Shown here: one piece after another, positions 21,661 to 31,404 of the stretch
Layout of the letters: each line of letters begins with the position of its first letter
Numbering within the stretch: position 1 is the first letter of the stretch
NCBI GenBank assembly: GCA_032622095.1
Contig: CP136068.1
Span: forward strand, 161,901,465 to 161,965,464
Source: Siphonodentalium dalli
Lineage: Eukaryota; Mollusca; Scaphopoda; Gadilida; Siphonodentaliidae
Direction: 5' to 3'
Length of the DNA stretch: 64,000 nucleotides
Position numbers and translations under genes: made by a program
Notes under the pieces: model-generated
Seen by the model: the letters and a program-made list of their open reading frames with translations, nothing else
The model's database searches: none
Told to the model about the DNA's origin: nothing

Positions 21661-22689
21661 TATATATACATCAACAGGACGAACGGAGGGGTGGCAATAG
21701 TAACACATGCATTGGTTGAATTATTTATTAACTAGTAGAATAATTACATTTATTATAATTATTCCACAAAACTAATCCAGTTCCGAAAATATTCTCAGGA
21801 CAGGACCACTAATCCAACGATGAAACTAAACGAATTAACATTTACATTTAGAACCACTAAATAGTGATATATCCAATAATCCAACAGAATCACCACTTCA
21901 CTATATAGCGCTCCACATATCCGATATAACAAACAACAGAACTTGTATCTGGAGAATCTGGAGGAACCAATGGACTATTATGGTAGTAATTTCGAAACAG
22001 TTTCTTGAAAAGGCGACACGTTTGTCACATAATAATGATGTGCAGCATTACCTTTGGCAAAAAGTAGTTGGTTGTTGGTTACAGGTCCAAATTCCATGTC
22101 ATCATTCTGGCACACAGACTTCTTCGGAATTCATGATCCACTTATACAATGTATATAATAATAGTAAGACATAATCATGCGACTTCCACATTTGACTTTC
22201 CAAACACATCTGCGAGTGACTTGATTTGTGAAAACGCGTCACACGTTAATCCGTGTCGCTTCGGACATATTTATTCACATTCAACGGCGATCACTGCATG
22301 GGTAATCACGATGATTGGTGTGGCTAACGGGTCATTGTGTTCATCTCGGCCAGCGCACGGATTGTACGTCGTGTTCAACGCACGATCAATTGCGTATTTC
22401 GAGATAATCGCATTGTGTGCGGTCAATTGTGCTCTAAGTAGGTCAGAGCACGCGAATAGTTCTCCGACTCGATTTATTCTGGTAAAGAACTATTCTTGTG
22501 CTCTAACCATTACGTAGATCGGGATGTACTTATAGGAACACTTGCTGTTTTTGAGTTTGTGGGTGTCCAGCTAATCATTTCCAGCTGCATCCCCGTTGAA
22601 ACAAAAAATTCCCAACTCTCATTCTGTTACACTGGAGTCTCGCCCGGACCTCTGACGACTATGTCGCTGTGTGATGTTCTGGGGAGGAC
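21661..22689. other. No gene supported
   Basis: AT-rich at the left (21720-21960). A 122-residue frame at 22149-22517 reads through without a recognisable domain or splice context and is not called. Confidence 0.4.
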
Positions 22690-22769
22690 TCGCATTCTTA
22701 GAACAAATGTGTGAAATTCTACACAATTTGATCTTAAACAAAATTGTGCAGAAATGACACATGACATAT

Positions 22770-23216
22770 GTATGTAAATATTTTGGGACTTTTGTCTGTT
22801 TGTCTGTCTGTTAGCTGTGGCCGGGAAAACTGCCGGACGGATTTCGACGAAATTTGATACATAGGGATACTTTTGTCCGGGGAGTGTTTTGAACGGGTCA
22901 AATCTTGACCCAGACCTGACCTTGACCTTCAAAATGGTCAATTCAAGGTCAAATCTGGTAAAACCGACGGATTGCGATGAAATTTGATACCTAGGGGTAC
23001 TTTTGTCCGGGGAGCGTTTTGGTCCTTTTGAACGGGTAAAATCGTGACCCCGACCTGACCTTGACCTTCAAAATGGTCAATTCAAGGTCAAATCGGATCC
23101 AATTTCGTATGCGACCGTGTCCTTGCTCATATACGCTCATATAGTCATGTTTCTGGCAAAGAAATCCCTAAATAGCCCTGACGAATAGCCCGGACGAAGT
23201 CGGGCCCACCAGCTAG
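22770..23216 (+). mobile_element. Non-autonomous Helitron
   Basis: The 3-prime end is clear: hairpin GCCCGGACGAAGTCGGGC (23188-23205), seven bases, then CTAG followed by T. The start is uncertain (TCTGTTTGTCTG near 22795 is a candidate). The body has two imperfect copies of a 150-bp block with ATTTCGACGAAATTTGATAC, TTTTGTCCGGGGAG and TGACCTTGACCTTCAAAATG. Confidence 0.7.
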
Positions 23217-23340
23217 TATGTATATATTTTCTATTTACACAAACCTCGTAAAAGCTACCATATTACAAAATTGACAGCAGCTTTAAAACTTTGTGGTACA
23301 AAATTGTGTGCTGTTCAGCTTTGACACAAACAAGCCTTGA

Positions 23341-23497
23341 AATAGTGTGTCTGTCATTTGCAGAATGAGGTCCCCAGCTGTAAGCAGAATGAGGTCCCCA
23401 GATGGTGAATTTGGTTATGCTAGCCCGTTATGCGGGGTGGCATTACTAAAGTGGGGACCTCATTCTGTAAATGACAGACACACTATTTCAAGGCTTG
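23341..23497. mobile_element. Palindromic hAT-type MITE, 157 bp
   Basis: The ends CAAGCCTTGAAATAG and CTATTTCAAGGCTTG pair along nearly the whole element. GACACAAA is duplicated exactly at 23333-23340 and 23498-23505. The internal word GAATGAGGTCCCCAGA defines the family, seen in full at 33609, 39490, 50205 and 57004. Confidence 0.85.
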
Positions 23498-23748
23498 GAC
23501 ACAAAAGCAGTGTATAACACATATTACAGCTTCTGATAATTTGTGTTGTGTGGTAACCTTTACGAGTTTTGCGTCTCCGGTAGAATACATCTCGTCTGCT
23601 CATTTAATAAATATGATACACTCACATATTCGCTCATATTCAACAGTGATGAAATTTAACTAACACCTATGTCTTGTGTCATTTCCTTTTATTTAAAATC
23701 AAATGTAACACATATTGTGTAGAATGTATATGTTTCTTCTAAGAGTGC

Positions 23749-24157
23749 CGGGCGAGATTATGTGAACTCAACACTATCGGGGGAGTAGTTTAGCAGTCGC
23801 CGTGCAAATTAGTATCATTATAATTATATAGTATATGTGATCCGTCACTATAGTCAAGACGGACAGAACTCGTTCGAACCCCAACATTATTCATACATAT
23901 GTGACCCGTCATATCAAAACAAGTCGTAAGTCGAAAAATATTTTATTTGAGTTGTGTGCTGCATGTTATAGAGTGTGATAAGAGCTCGGTGTCAGTGTCA
24001 GCATAAACCGATTCCAGATAATCAGAAATAATCGCATTTAAAGACAAACAAATTAGCTAAAACTCTATACAAATGTGTACAAAAAAAATCTGAATTTTTC
24101 GGATTTTTTGACTTCCCTGCACGAGATGTCTAGATATATTGGTTACAATCGTTAGAC
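23749..24157. other. No gene; fragment of the GTGACCCG element
   Basis: GTGACCCGTCATATCAAAAC at 23901 and AAGTCGTAAGTCG match the terminus of the element at 6397. The rest is unassigned AT-rich DNA. Confidence 0.5.
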
Positions 24158-24222
24158 GATCTGTGTGATCAACTAAGATAAGCAACATCGAGCTCGGTTA
24201 GTCCTGGGATGGGGGACCGATG
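24158..24222 (+). pseudogene. 5S rRNA-derived fragment
   Basis: GATCTGTGTGATCAACTAAG followed by ATAAGCAACATCGAGCTCGG and TTAGTCCTGGGATGGGGGAC follows the middle of animal 5S rRNA (the GATC..AAGTTAAGCAACGTC stretch, then GGTTAGTACTTGGATGGG and GACCG). This covers the internal control region of the gene. The 5-prime third and the 3-prime end are not recognisable. The match is by recall of the conserved 5S sequence; an alignment would settle it. Confidence 0.7.
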
Positions 24223-24840
24223 CATCGAGCTCGGTTAGTCCTGGGATGGGGGACCGATACATCGAGCTCGGTAGTCCTTGGATGGGGGACCGATGCATCG
24301 AGCTCGGTTAGTCCTGGGATGGGGGACCGATACATCGAGCTCGGTTAGTCCTTGGATGGGGGACCGATACATCGAGCTTGGTTAGTCCTTGGATGGGGGA
24401 CCGATACATCGAGCTCGGTTAGTGCTTGGATGGTGGACCGATAGATCGAGCTCGGTTAGTCATGGGATGGGAGACCGATACATCGAGCTCGGTTAGTCCT
24501 GGGATGGGGGACCGATACATCGAGCTCGGTTAGTCCTGGGACGGGGGACCGATACATCGAGCTCGGTTAGTCCTTGGATGGGGGACCGATACATCGAGCT
24601 CGGTTAGTCCTTGGATGGGGGACCGATACATCGAGCTCGGTTGGTCCTTGGATGGGGGACCGATACATCGAGCTCGGTTAGTCCTGGGATGGGGGACCGA
24701 TACATCGAGCTCGGTTAGTCCTTGGATGGGGGACCGATACATCGAGCTCGGTTAGTCCTGGGATGGGATCTAGCTCGGTTAGTCCTTGGATGGGATCGAG
24801 CCCGGTTACTCCTTGCATGGGTGGGATCGAGCTACATTAG
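24186..24840 (+). repeat. 37-bp satellite made of 5S rRNA promoter sequence
   Basis: About 18 units of CATCGAGCTCGGTTAGTCCT followed by TGGATGGGGGACCGATA. Each unit repeats the part of 5S rRNA that holds the intermediate element and C box. The first unit is continuous with the longer 5S-like stretch at 24158. The final units are shortened (24747-24835). The minus frame reads SVPHPRTNRARC-like peptides by periodicity only. Confidence 0.85.
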
Positions 24841-24868
24841 TCCTTGGATAGCGGAGATATTGGTGACT

Positions 24869-25335
24869 GCAATATAGGAGTTAGGCAGGACCCACCAGCA
24901 ATATAGGAGGTAGGCAGGACTCACCGGCAATATAAGAGGAAGGAAGGACTCACCAGCATTATAGGAGGTAGGTAGGACCCACCAACAATATAGGAAATAG
25001 GTAGGACCCACCAGCAATATAGGAGGTAGACAGGACCCACCAGCAATATAGGAGGTAGGCAGGACCCACCAGAAATATAGGAGGTAGACAGCACCCACCA
25101 GCAATATAGGAGGTAGGCAGGACCCACCAGCAATATAGGAGGTAGGCAGGACCAACCAGCAATATGGGAGGTAGGCAGGACCCACCAGCAATATGGGAGG
25201 TAGGCAGGACCCACCAGCAATATATGAGGTAGGCAGGACCACCAGCAATATAGGAGATAGGCAGGACCCACCAGCAATATAGGAGGTAGGCAGGACCCAC
25301 CAGCAATATGGGAGGTAGGCAGGACTCACCAGATT
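24869..25335 (+). repeat. 29-bp satellite, about 16 units
   Basis: Unit CAATATAGGAGGTAGGCAGG followed by ACCCACCAG. The GACCCACCAGCA word is shared with the 31-bp satellite that follows, which suggests a common origin. The three minus-strand frames of 118-165 residues are repeat artefacts. Confidence 0.9.
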
Positions 25336-27845
25336 TATACAAATTCAGCAATACTCACCAGTATCATATCAGTTCAGTCGGACCCGCCAACACCATATGA
25401 CCCACCTTACATCATATGAATTCAACAGGAACAAGGAGTATCATAGGAATTCAACAGGACCCCCAACAGCATCATATCACATAATCAGGACCCACCATGA
25501 TCATAGTAGTTCATCGGGACCCACCAGCACCATGTGAATTCTGTAGGACCACTAGTAGTTCAGCATCATATCGCAGTTCAGCATGACCCACCAGCATCAT
25601 ATCGCAGTTCAGCAAGACCCACCATCATATCGCAGTTCAGCATGACCCACCAGCATCATCTCGCAGTTCAGCATGATCCACCAGCATCATAAGAATTCAG
25701 GAGGACACACCAGCATCATAAGAATTCAGCATGACCCACCAGCATCATATCGCAGTTCAGCATGACCCACCAGCATCATACGAATTCAGGAGGACCCACC
25801 AGCATCATAAGAATTCAGCATGACCCACCAGCATCATATCGCAGTTCAGCATGACCCACCAGCATCATATAGCGGTTCAGCATGACCCACCAGCATCATA
25901 TCGCAGTTCAGCATGACCCACCAACATCATATCGTAGTTCAGCATGACCCACCAGCATCATATCACAGTTCAGCGTGACCCACCAGCATCATATCGCAGT
26001 TCAGCATGACCCACCAGCATCATATCACAGTTCAGCATGACCCACCAGCATCATATCACAGTTCAACATGACCCACCAGCATCATATCGCAGTTCAGCAT
26101 GACCCACCAGCATCATATCGCAGTTCAACATGACCCACCAGCATCATATCACAGTTCAGCATGACCCACCAGCATCATATCGTAGTTCAGCATGACCCAC
26201 CAGCATCATATCGCAGTTCAGCATGACCCACCAGCACCATATCGCAGTTCAGCATGACCCACCAGCATCATATCGCAGTTCAGCAAGACCCACCAGCATC
26301 ATATCACAGTTCAGCATGACCCACCAGCATCATATCGCAGTTCAGCATGACACACCAGCATCATATCGCAATTCAGCATGACCCACCAGCATCATATCAC
26401 AGTTCAGCATGACCCACCAGCATCACATGGCAGTTCAGCATGACCAACCAGCATCATATCGCAATGCAGCATGACCCACCAGCATCATAATAATTCAGGA
26501 GGACCCACCAGCATCATATCGCAGTTCAGCATGACCCACCAGCATTATATAGCAGTTCAGCATGACCCACCAGCATCATAATAATTCAGGAGGACCCACC
26601 AGCATCATAAGAATTCAGCATGACCCACCAGCATCATTTCGCAGTTCAGCAGGACCCACCATCATCATTTCGCAGTTTAGCAGGACCCACCAGCATCATA
26701 TAGCGGTTCAGAAAGACCCACCAACATCATATCGCAGTTCAGCATGACCCACCAGCATCATATCGCAGTTCAGCATGACTCAACAGCATCATATCACAGT
26801 TCAGCATGACTCACCAGTATCATATCGCAGTTCAGCATGACCCACCAACATCATATAGCGGTTCAGCATGACCCACCAACATCATATAGCGGTTCAGCAA
26901 GACCCACCAGCATCATATAGCGGTTCAGCAAGACCCACCAGCATCATTTCGCAGTTCAGCAGGACCCATCAGCATCATATAGCGGTTCAGCATGACCCAC
27001 CAGCATCATAAGAATTCAGGAGGACCCACCAGCATCATAAGAATTCAGCATGACCCACCAGCATCATATCGCAGTTCAGCATGACCCACCAGCATCATAT
27101 AGCGGTTCAGCATGACCCACCAGCATCATATCGCAGTTCAGCATGACCCACCAGCATCATATAGCGGTTCAACATGACCCACCAGCATCATATCGCAGTT
27201 CAGCATGACCCACCAGCATCATATCGCAGTTCAGCATGACCCACCAGCATCATATCGCAGTTCAGCATGACCCACCAGCATCATATAGCAGTTCAGCATG
27301 ACCCACCAGCATCATATCGCAGTTCAGCATGACCCACCAGCATCATATCGCAGTTCAGCAAGACCCACCAGCATCATATCGCAGTTCAGCATGACCCACC
27401 AGCATCATATCGCAGTTCAGCATGACCCACCAGCATCATATCGCAGTTCAGCATGACCCACCAGCATCATATCGCAGTGCAGCATGACCCACCAGCATCA
27501 TAATAATTCAGGAGGACCCACCAGCATCATATCGCAGTTCAGCATGACCCACCAGCATCATATCGCAGTTCAGCATGACCCACCAGCATCATATAGCAGT
27601 TCAGCATGACCCACCAGCATCATATCGCAGTTCAGCAAGACCCACCAGCATCATATGAATTAAGGAGGACCCACCAGCATCATATAGATATTCAGCATGA
27701 CCCACCAGCATCATATCGCAGTTCAGCATGACCCACCAGCATCATATAGCAGTTCAGCATGACCCACCAGCATCATATCGCAGTTCAGCATGACCCACCA
27801 GCATCATATCGCAGTGCAGCATGACCCACCAACATCATAGGAATT
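25336..27845 (+). repeat. 31-bp satellite, about 80 units
   Basis: Unit CATCATATCGCAGTTCAGCA followed by TGACCCACCAG. Variants ATATAGCGG, AATAATTCAGGAGG and AAGAATTCAG recur in blocks, which suggests unequal exchange. Two near-units (CATCATAGCAATTCAGCAGG followed by ACCCACCAG) form part of the right terminal repeat of the MITE at 52237-52737, so the satellite probably arose from such a terminus. Confidence 0.9.
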
Positions 27846-27983
27846 CATCACGATCACTTAAAGTCACATTGCGGTTGCACTCCAAAATAGAATTAATAAT
27901 ATTTATTTTTCAATTTGACCCGGTATTGAAATATGTCGATACATACTTGAACTATCTTTCTGTGGGCATTCTGTATCCCAAAA

Positions 27984-28912
27984 ACGAGACGCATAGTATG
28001 TCCCGGAGAGACGCTTTCTGTGGGCATAGTATGCCCCGGAGAGACTCTTTCTGTGGGCATAGTATGCCCCGGAGAGACGCTTTCTGTTGGCATAGTATGT
28101 CCCGGAGAGACGCATTATGTGGGCATAGTATGTCCCGGAGAGACGCTTTCTGTGGGCATAGTATGTCCCGGAGAGACGCATTCTGTGGGCATAGTATGCC
28201 CCGGAGAGACGCATTCTGTTGGCATAGTATGTCCCAGAGAGACGCTTTCTGTGGGCATAGTATGTCCCGGAGAGACGCATTATGTGGGCATAGTATGTCC
28301 CGGAGAGACGCTTTCTGTGGGCATAGTATGTCCCGGAGAGACGCTTTTTGTGGGCATAGTATGCCCCGGAGAGACGCTTTCTGTGGGCATAGTATGTCCC
28401 AGAGAGACGCTTTCTGTGGGCATAGTATGTCCCGGAGAGACGCTTTATGTGGGCATAGTATGTCCCGGAGAGACGCTTTCTGTGGGCATAGTATGTCCCG
28501 GAGAGACGCTTTCTGTGGGCATAGTATGTCCCGGAGAGACGCTTTCTGTGGGCATAGTATGTCCCGGAGAGACGCATTATGTGGGCATAGTATGTCCCGG
28601 AGAGACGCTTTCTGTGGGCATAGTATGTCCCGGAGAGACGCATTCTGTGGGCATAGTATGCCCCGGAGAGACGCATTCTGTGGGCATAGTATGTCCCAGA
28701 GAGACGCTTTCTGTGGGCATAGTATGTCCCGGAGAGACGCATTATGTGGGCATAGTATGTCCCGGAGAGACGCTTTCTGTGGGCATAGTATGTCCCGGAG
28801 AGACGCTTTTTGTGGGCATAGTATGTCCCGGAGAGACGCTTTCTGTGGGCATAGTATGTCCCGGAGAGACGCTTTCTGTGCGCATAGTATGTCCCGGAGA
28901 GACGCATTGAAG
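27984..28912 (+). repeat. 33-bp satellite (second type), 28 units
   Basis: Unit GGCATAGTATGTCCCGGAGA followed by GACGCTTTCTGTG. Units differ mainly at TTTC/ATTA/ATTC and TCCC/CCCC. Three overlapping frames up to 365 residues are open because 33 is a multiple of three. Blocks of units repeat in the same variant order, a sign of segmental duplication inside the array. Confidence 0.9.
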
Positions 28913-29654
28913 TCATAAAAAAAAACGGTGTTTGGGTTCTAAATTTTTTTAAATAACAGCCATATGCACGTTATATAATCTACTAGTATGGTAGAAATAA
29001 AGAGCGTTTGCTTCATTTCTGTGCGAAAAATTTAAAACGGCTGGAAAATTTCTATTACCAAGCAGGAAATAATAAGATGAAATAAAGCCGGTATATCAGT
29101 ATTTCGTGTATTTGTCAACATATCTTATACTACTTACAAATTACGTACACACAATTTGGAAGCTCGAATGATCCATGCCCATGGTTCGCGCTGCCACTTG
29201 CCAAATTTGCCAATGGCAAAAATAATTCACATTTGGCAAAAAATATTTTCATTTGGCAAAAGTTTTGGCAAGTCACTTATTAATTACTCAATAAAGTTGA
29301 AAAATATCGGTCAAACAATACCATTCATTTTAGGAAACTATAACAATATAATTATATTAGTGGTGTTTTATATGGTTTCGGAAAAGTTAACACCTCCATT
29401 AAGATGCAGTTAATCTGGTAGCATTATTATCGATTGGTGGAGGGATTATCAATATTTAGTTTGATCGTGTTGTTTACGTAGCTAATCCTCTTGTGGTATT
29501 CCCTTCGGATGAGGCAACTCTTTTATAATTCTATTGTTCGGTGATTGGTTTATGTTTGTATGATAAACAACAATAGAGATGCGAGTATAATTATTAACTA
29601 ACTGCTTTCCTATCGATATCAAACGTCGTTGAAACCGCGAGTGTCCATGTCCCT
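28913..29654. other. No gene; TTTGGCAAAA words
   Basis: At 29195-29275 the word TTGGCAAAA or its inverse occurs six times within 80 bp. Otherwise AT-rich DNA without a supported gene. Confidence 0.4.
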
Positions 29655-29873
29655 TTAACCCTTTCATGACTGAAGATTTCTGAAATTTTGCGAAAAACCT
29701 GTGCCAATGCATTCTCTTATATATGCGAGTCTCCCATATGACTTTGTCTTGTAAGCCAGTGCATTTTATTATGTATGCGATGCTCCCTATGGGAGACTCG
29801 CATATATAAGATAATGCACTGGCACATGATATTTAATGCTGCACCAGCGCAGCACCTGTTTCGAAAGGGTTAA
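29655..29873. mobile_element. piggyBac-like MITE, TTAA-CCCTTT ends
   Basis: TTAACCCTTTCATGACTG at the left and TTCGAAAGGGTTAA at the right. TTAA target sites followed by CCC are characteristic of the piggyBac superfamily. Inside are half a hairpin (29703-29752) and a full one (29755-29823) of the GCCAATGCATTCTC family. 219 bp including TTAA. Confidence 0.8.
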
Positions 29874-29892
29874 CCTGGGGGTATAGTCACAA

Positions 29893-30245
29893 GATCGGGT
29901 ATATGGGCGTGACAGCACTAGAATGGTGTCATCTTGACCTGAGTGAAGCTTTTTTTCGTTAGATTTCTATCTAGATGTGTGAGGTTCACGATGGGGGCGT
30001 AACAGCTTTGGAACTCTTTCATCTCGTCCTGAGTTACGCTTTTTTTCGTGAGATTTCTATCTCGATGTGTGAGGTTCACGATGGGGGCGTGACATCTCTA
30101 GAATTCTTTCATCTCGTCCTGAGTGACGCTTTTTCGTGAGATTTCTATCTCGTTGTGTGAGGTGCACGCTGGGGGCGTGACATCTTTGGAACTCTTTCAT
30201 CTCGACCTGACTCGCACATTTTACTATCGCGATGTGTGGGGTGCA
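29893..30245 (+). repeat. 89-bp tandem repeat, about 4 units
   Basis: Units contain GGGGGCGTGACATCTCTAGA, TTCTTTCATCTCGTCCTGAG, TTTCGTGAGATTTCTATCTC and GATGTGTGAGGTTCACGATG. The last unit is diverged. Confidence 0.85.
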
Positions 30246-30458
30246 CGATGTTATCTCTATGTGCGCATGTCGCGTATGACAGATGGGCCTGGGAACAAAA
30301 CATGGCGGGTAGCACGACAAATTCCGCGCCGCCGCTTTCACGGTCCACATTGTTTACTACCATGAGAGGACGAATTGGTAAGATTTTAAAAGTGCACAAA
30401 CCCTCGCATGCCCGTTTAGGAAGATACATTCCACAGATGTACCAAGCAAATAACACTG

Positions 30459-30708
30459 TTAACCCTTTGACGACGGTAGCTGTGCTGGTGCAACATTAAC
30501 TATCCTGTTACAGTGCATTATCTTATATATATGCGAGTCTCTCATAGGGAGCCTCGCATATATAAGATAATGCACTGGCTCGCACGGCCAGGATATATAT
30601 GGTAGGCCAATGCATTATATTATATATGCGAGGATCCCATATATAAGAGAATGCATTAGCACAGGATTTTTGCAAACTTTCAGGAAGCTCCAGTCATGGA
30701 AGAGTTAA
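30459..30708. mobile_element. piggyBac-like MITE with one full hairpin and a remnant
   Basis: TTAACCCTTTGACGACGG at the left and CAGTCATGGAAGAGTTAA at the right. A full hairpin covers about 30511-30579 and a shortened one 30605-30660. 250 bp including TTAA. It is related to 29655 and 47469 at the ends and in the hairpins. Confidence 0.75.
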
Positions 30709-30789
30709 CCCATAAGCTGGAAGTCTCATTACGCCCTCTTAGGGTGTATATTGGCAAACATATATGGCCCTGTCGTTTAGGAGGTGATG

Positions 30790-31150
30790 GATTAAATGTG
30801 ATTAAAAACGTACTCGGTATTTGCGTACTTGAATGGACTAAATGTGATTGAAAACGTACTCGGTATTTGCGTACTTGAACCATGTAACGAAGATAGAATA
30901 TTTTGGATAATAATCAGGCCAAAACTCTCGATCATCGTTACATGTTTCAAGTACGCAAATATCGAGTATGTTTCTAATCACAGTTAGTCCATACAAGTAC
31001 GCAACTACTAGCTTGTTCTAATTTCATATGAAATAGTTGTCTGAATAGTCCATGAAATAGCATGCAGAATAATAATCAGGCCAAAATTGTCGATCTTCGT
31101 TAAATGGTTCAAGTACGCAAATCCCGAGTACCGGTACGTTTCTAATCACA
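30790..31150. repeat. Inverted and direct repeats with GTACTCGGTATTTGCGTACT
   Basis: Two direct copies of AAACGTACTCGGTATTTGCG followed by TACTTGAA (30807, 30849), then inverted copies near 30950 (TTCAAGTACGCAAATATCGA) and 31110. The blocks AATAATCAGGCCAAAA and ATCTTCGTTA also recur. Probably overlapping foldback elements. Confidence 0.6.
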
Positions 31151-31217
31151 TTGGATGCTATTTCAAGCACTATTAAAACATCTATTCAATATTGTGATAG
31201 TTACAGTTATGCCCTGT

Positions 31218-31404
31218 GCCAATGCATTCTCTTATATATGCGAGTCGACCATAGGTCGCCTCGCATATATAAGAGAATGCATTGGCCTAAAAAAAATCTT
31301 TTTTTTAACACTTTTTACCATTTTTCTTACATTCTTTAACAATTTTATAATTTTTAATGTGTTAAGCCAATGCATTCTCTTATATATGCGAGGCGACCTA
31401 TGGT
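31218..31404. mobile_element. Truncated double-hairpin MITE
   Basis: Full hairpin 31218-31286, AT-rich spacer with TTTCTTACATTCTTTAACAA, then most of a second hairpin from 31366. It breaks off at CGACCTATGGTC (31404). Upstream GTGATAGTTACAGTTATGCC matches the body of the element at 54782. Both outer ends are missing. Confidence 0.75.

Larger units (their letters stand above)
22690..23748. mobile_element. Host MITE (CTCTTAGAACAAA ends) with two insertions
   Basis: The left end CTTAGAACAAATGTGTGAAA and TTCTACACAATTTGATCTTA is mirrored at the right by GTGTAGAATGTATATG and TTCTTCTAAGAGTG. The same terminal and internal blocks build the 2.4-kb element at 35847-38226. A Helitron (about 22770-23216) and a hAT-type MITE (23341-23497) lie inside it. 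Confidence 0.7.

Noticed and set aside
22149-22517. 122-residue frame MYIIIVRHN...
   Set aside because: No domain, no splice or promoter context; length is within chance for this base composition.
24158-24222. Functional 5S rRNA gene
   Set aside because: Only the middle of the gene is recognisable; the 5-prime part, the 3-prime part and a terminator T-run in place are lacking.
24186-28912. CRISPR arrays
   Set aside because: Regular repeats, but units are contiguous with no unique spacers, and the setting is a eukaryotic genome with no cas genes.
27821-28918. Repeat proteins of 365, 337 and 296 residues on both strands
   Set aside because: Three mutually overlapping frames through one 33-bp array; no signal, domain or splice context.
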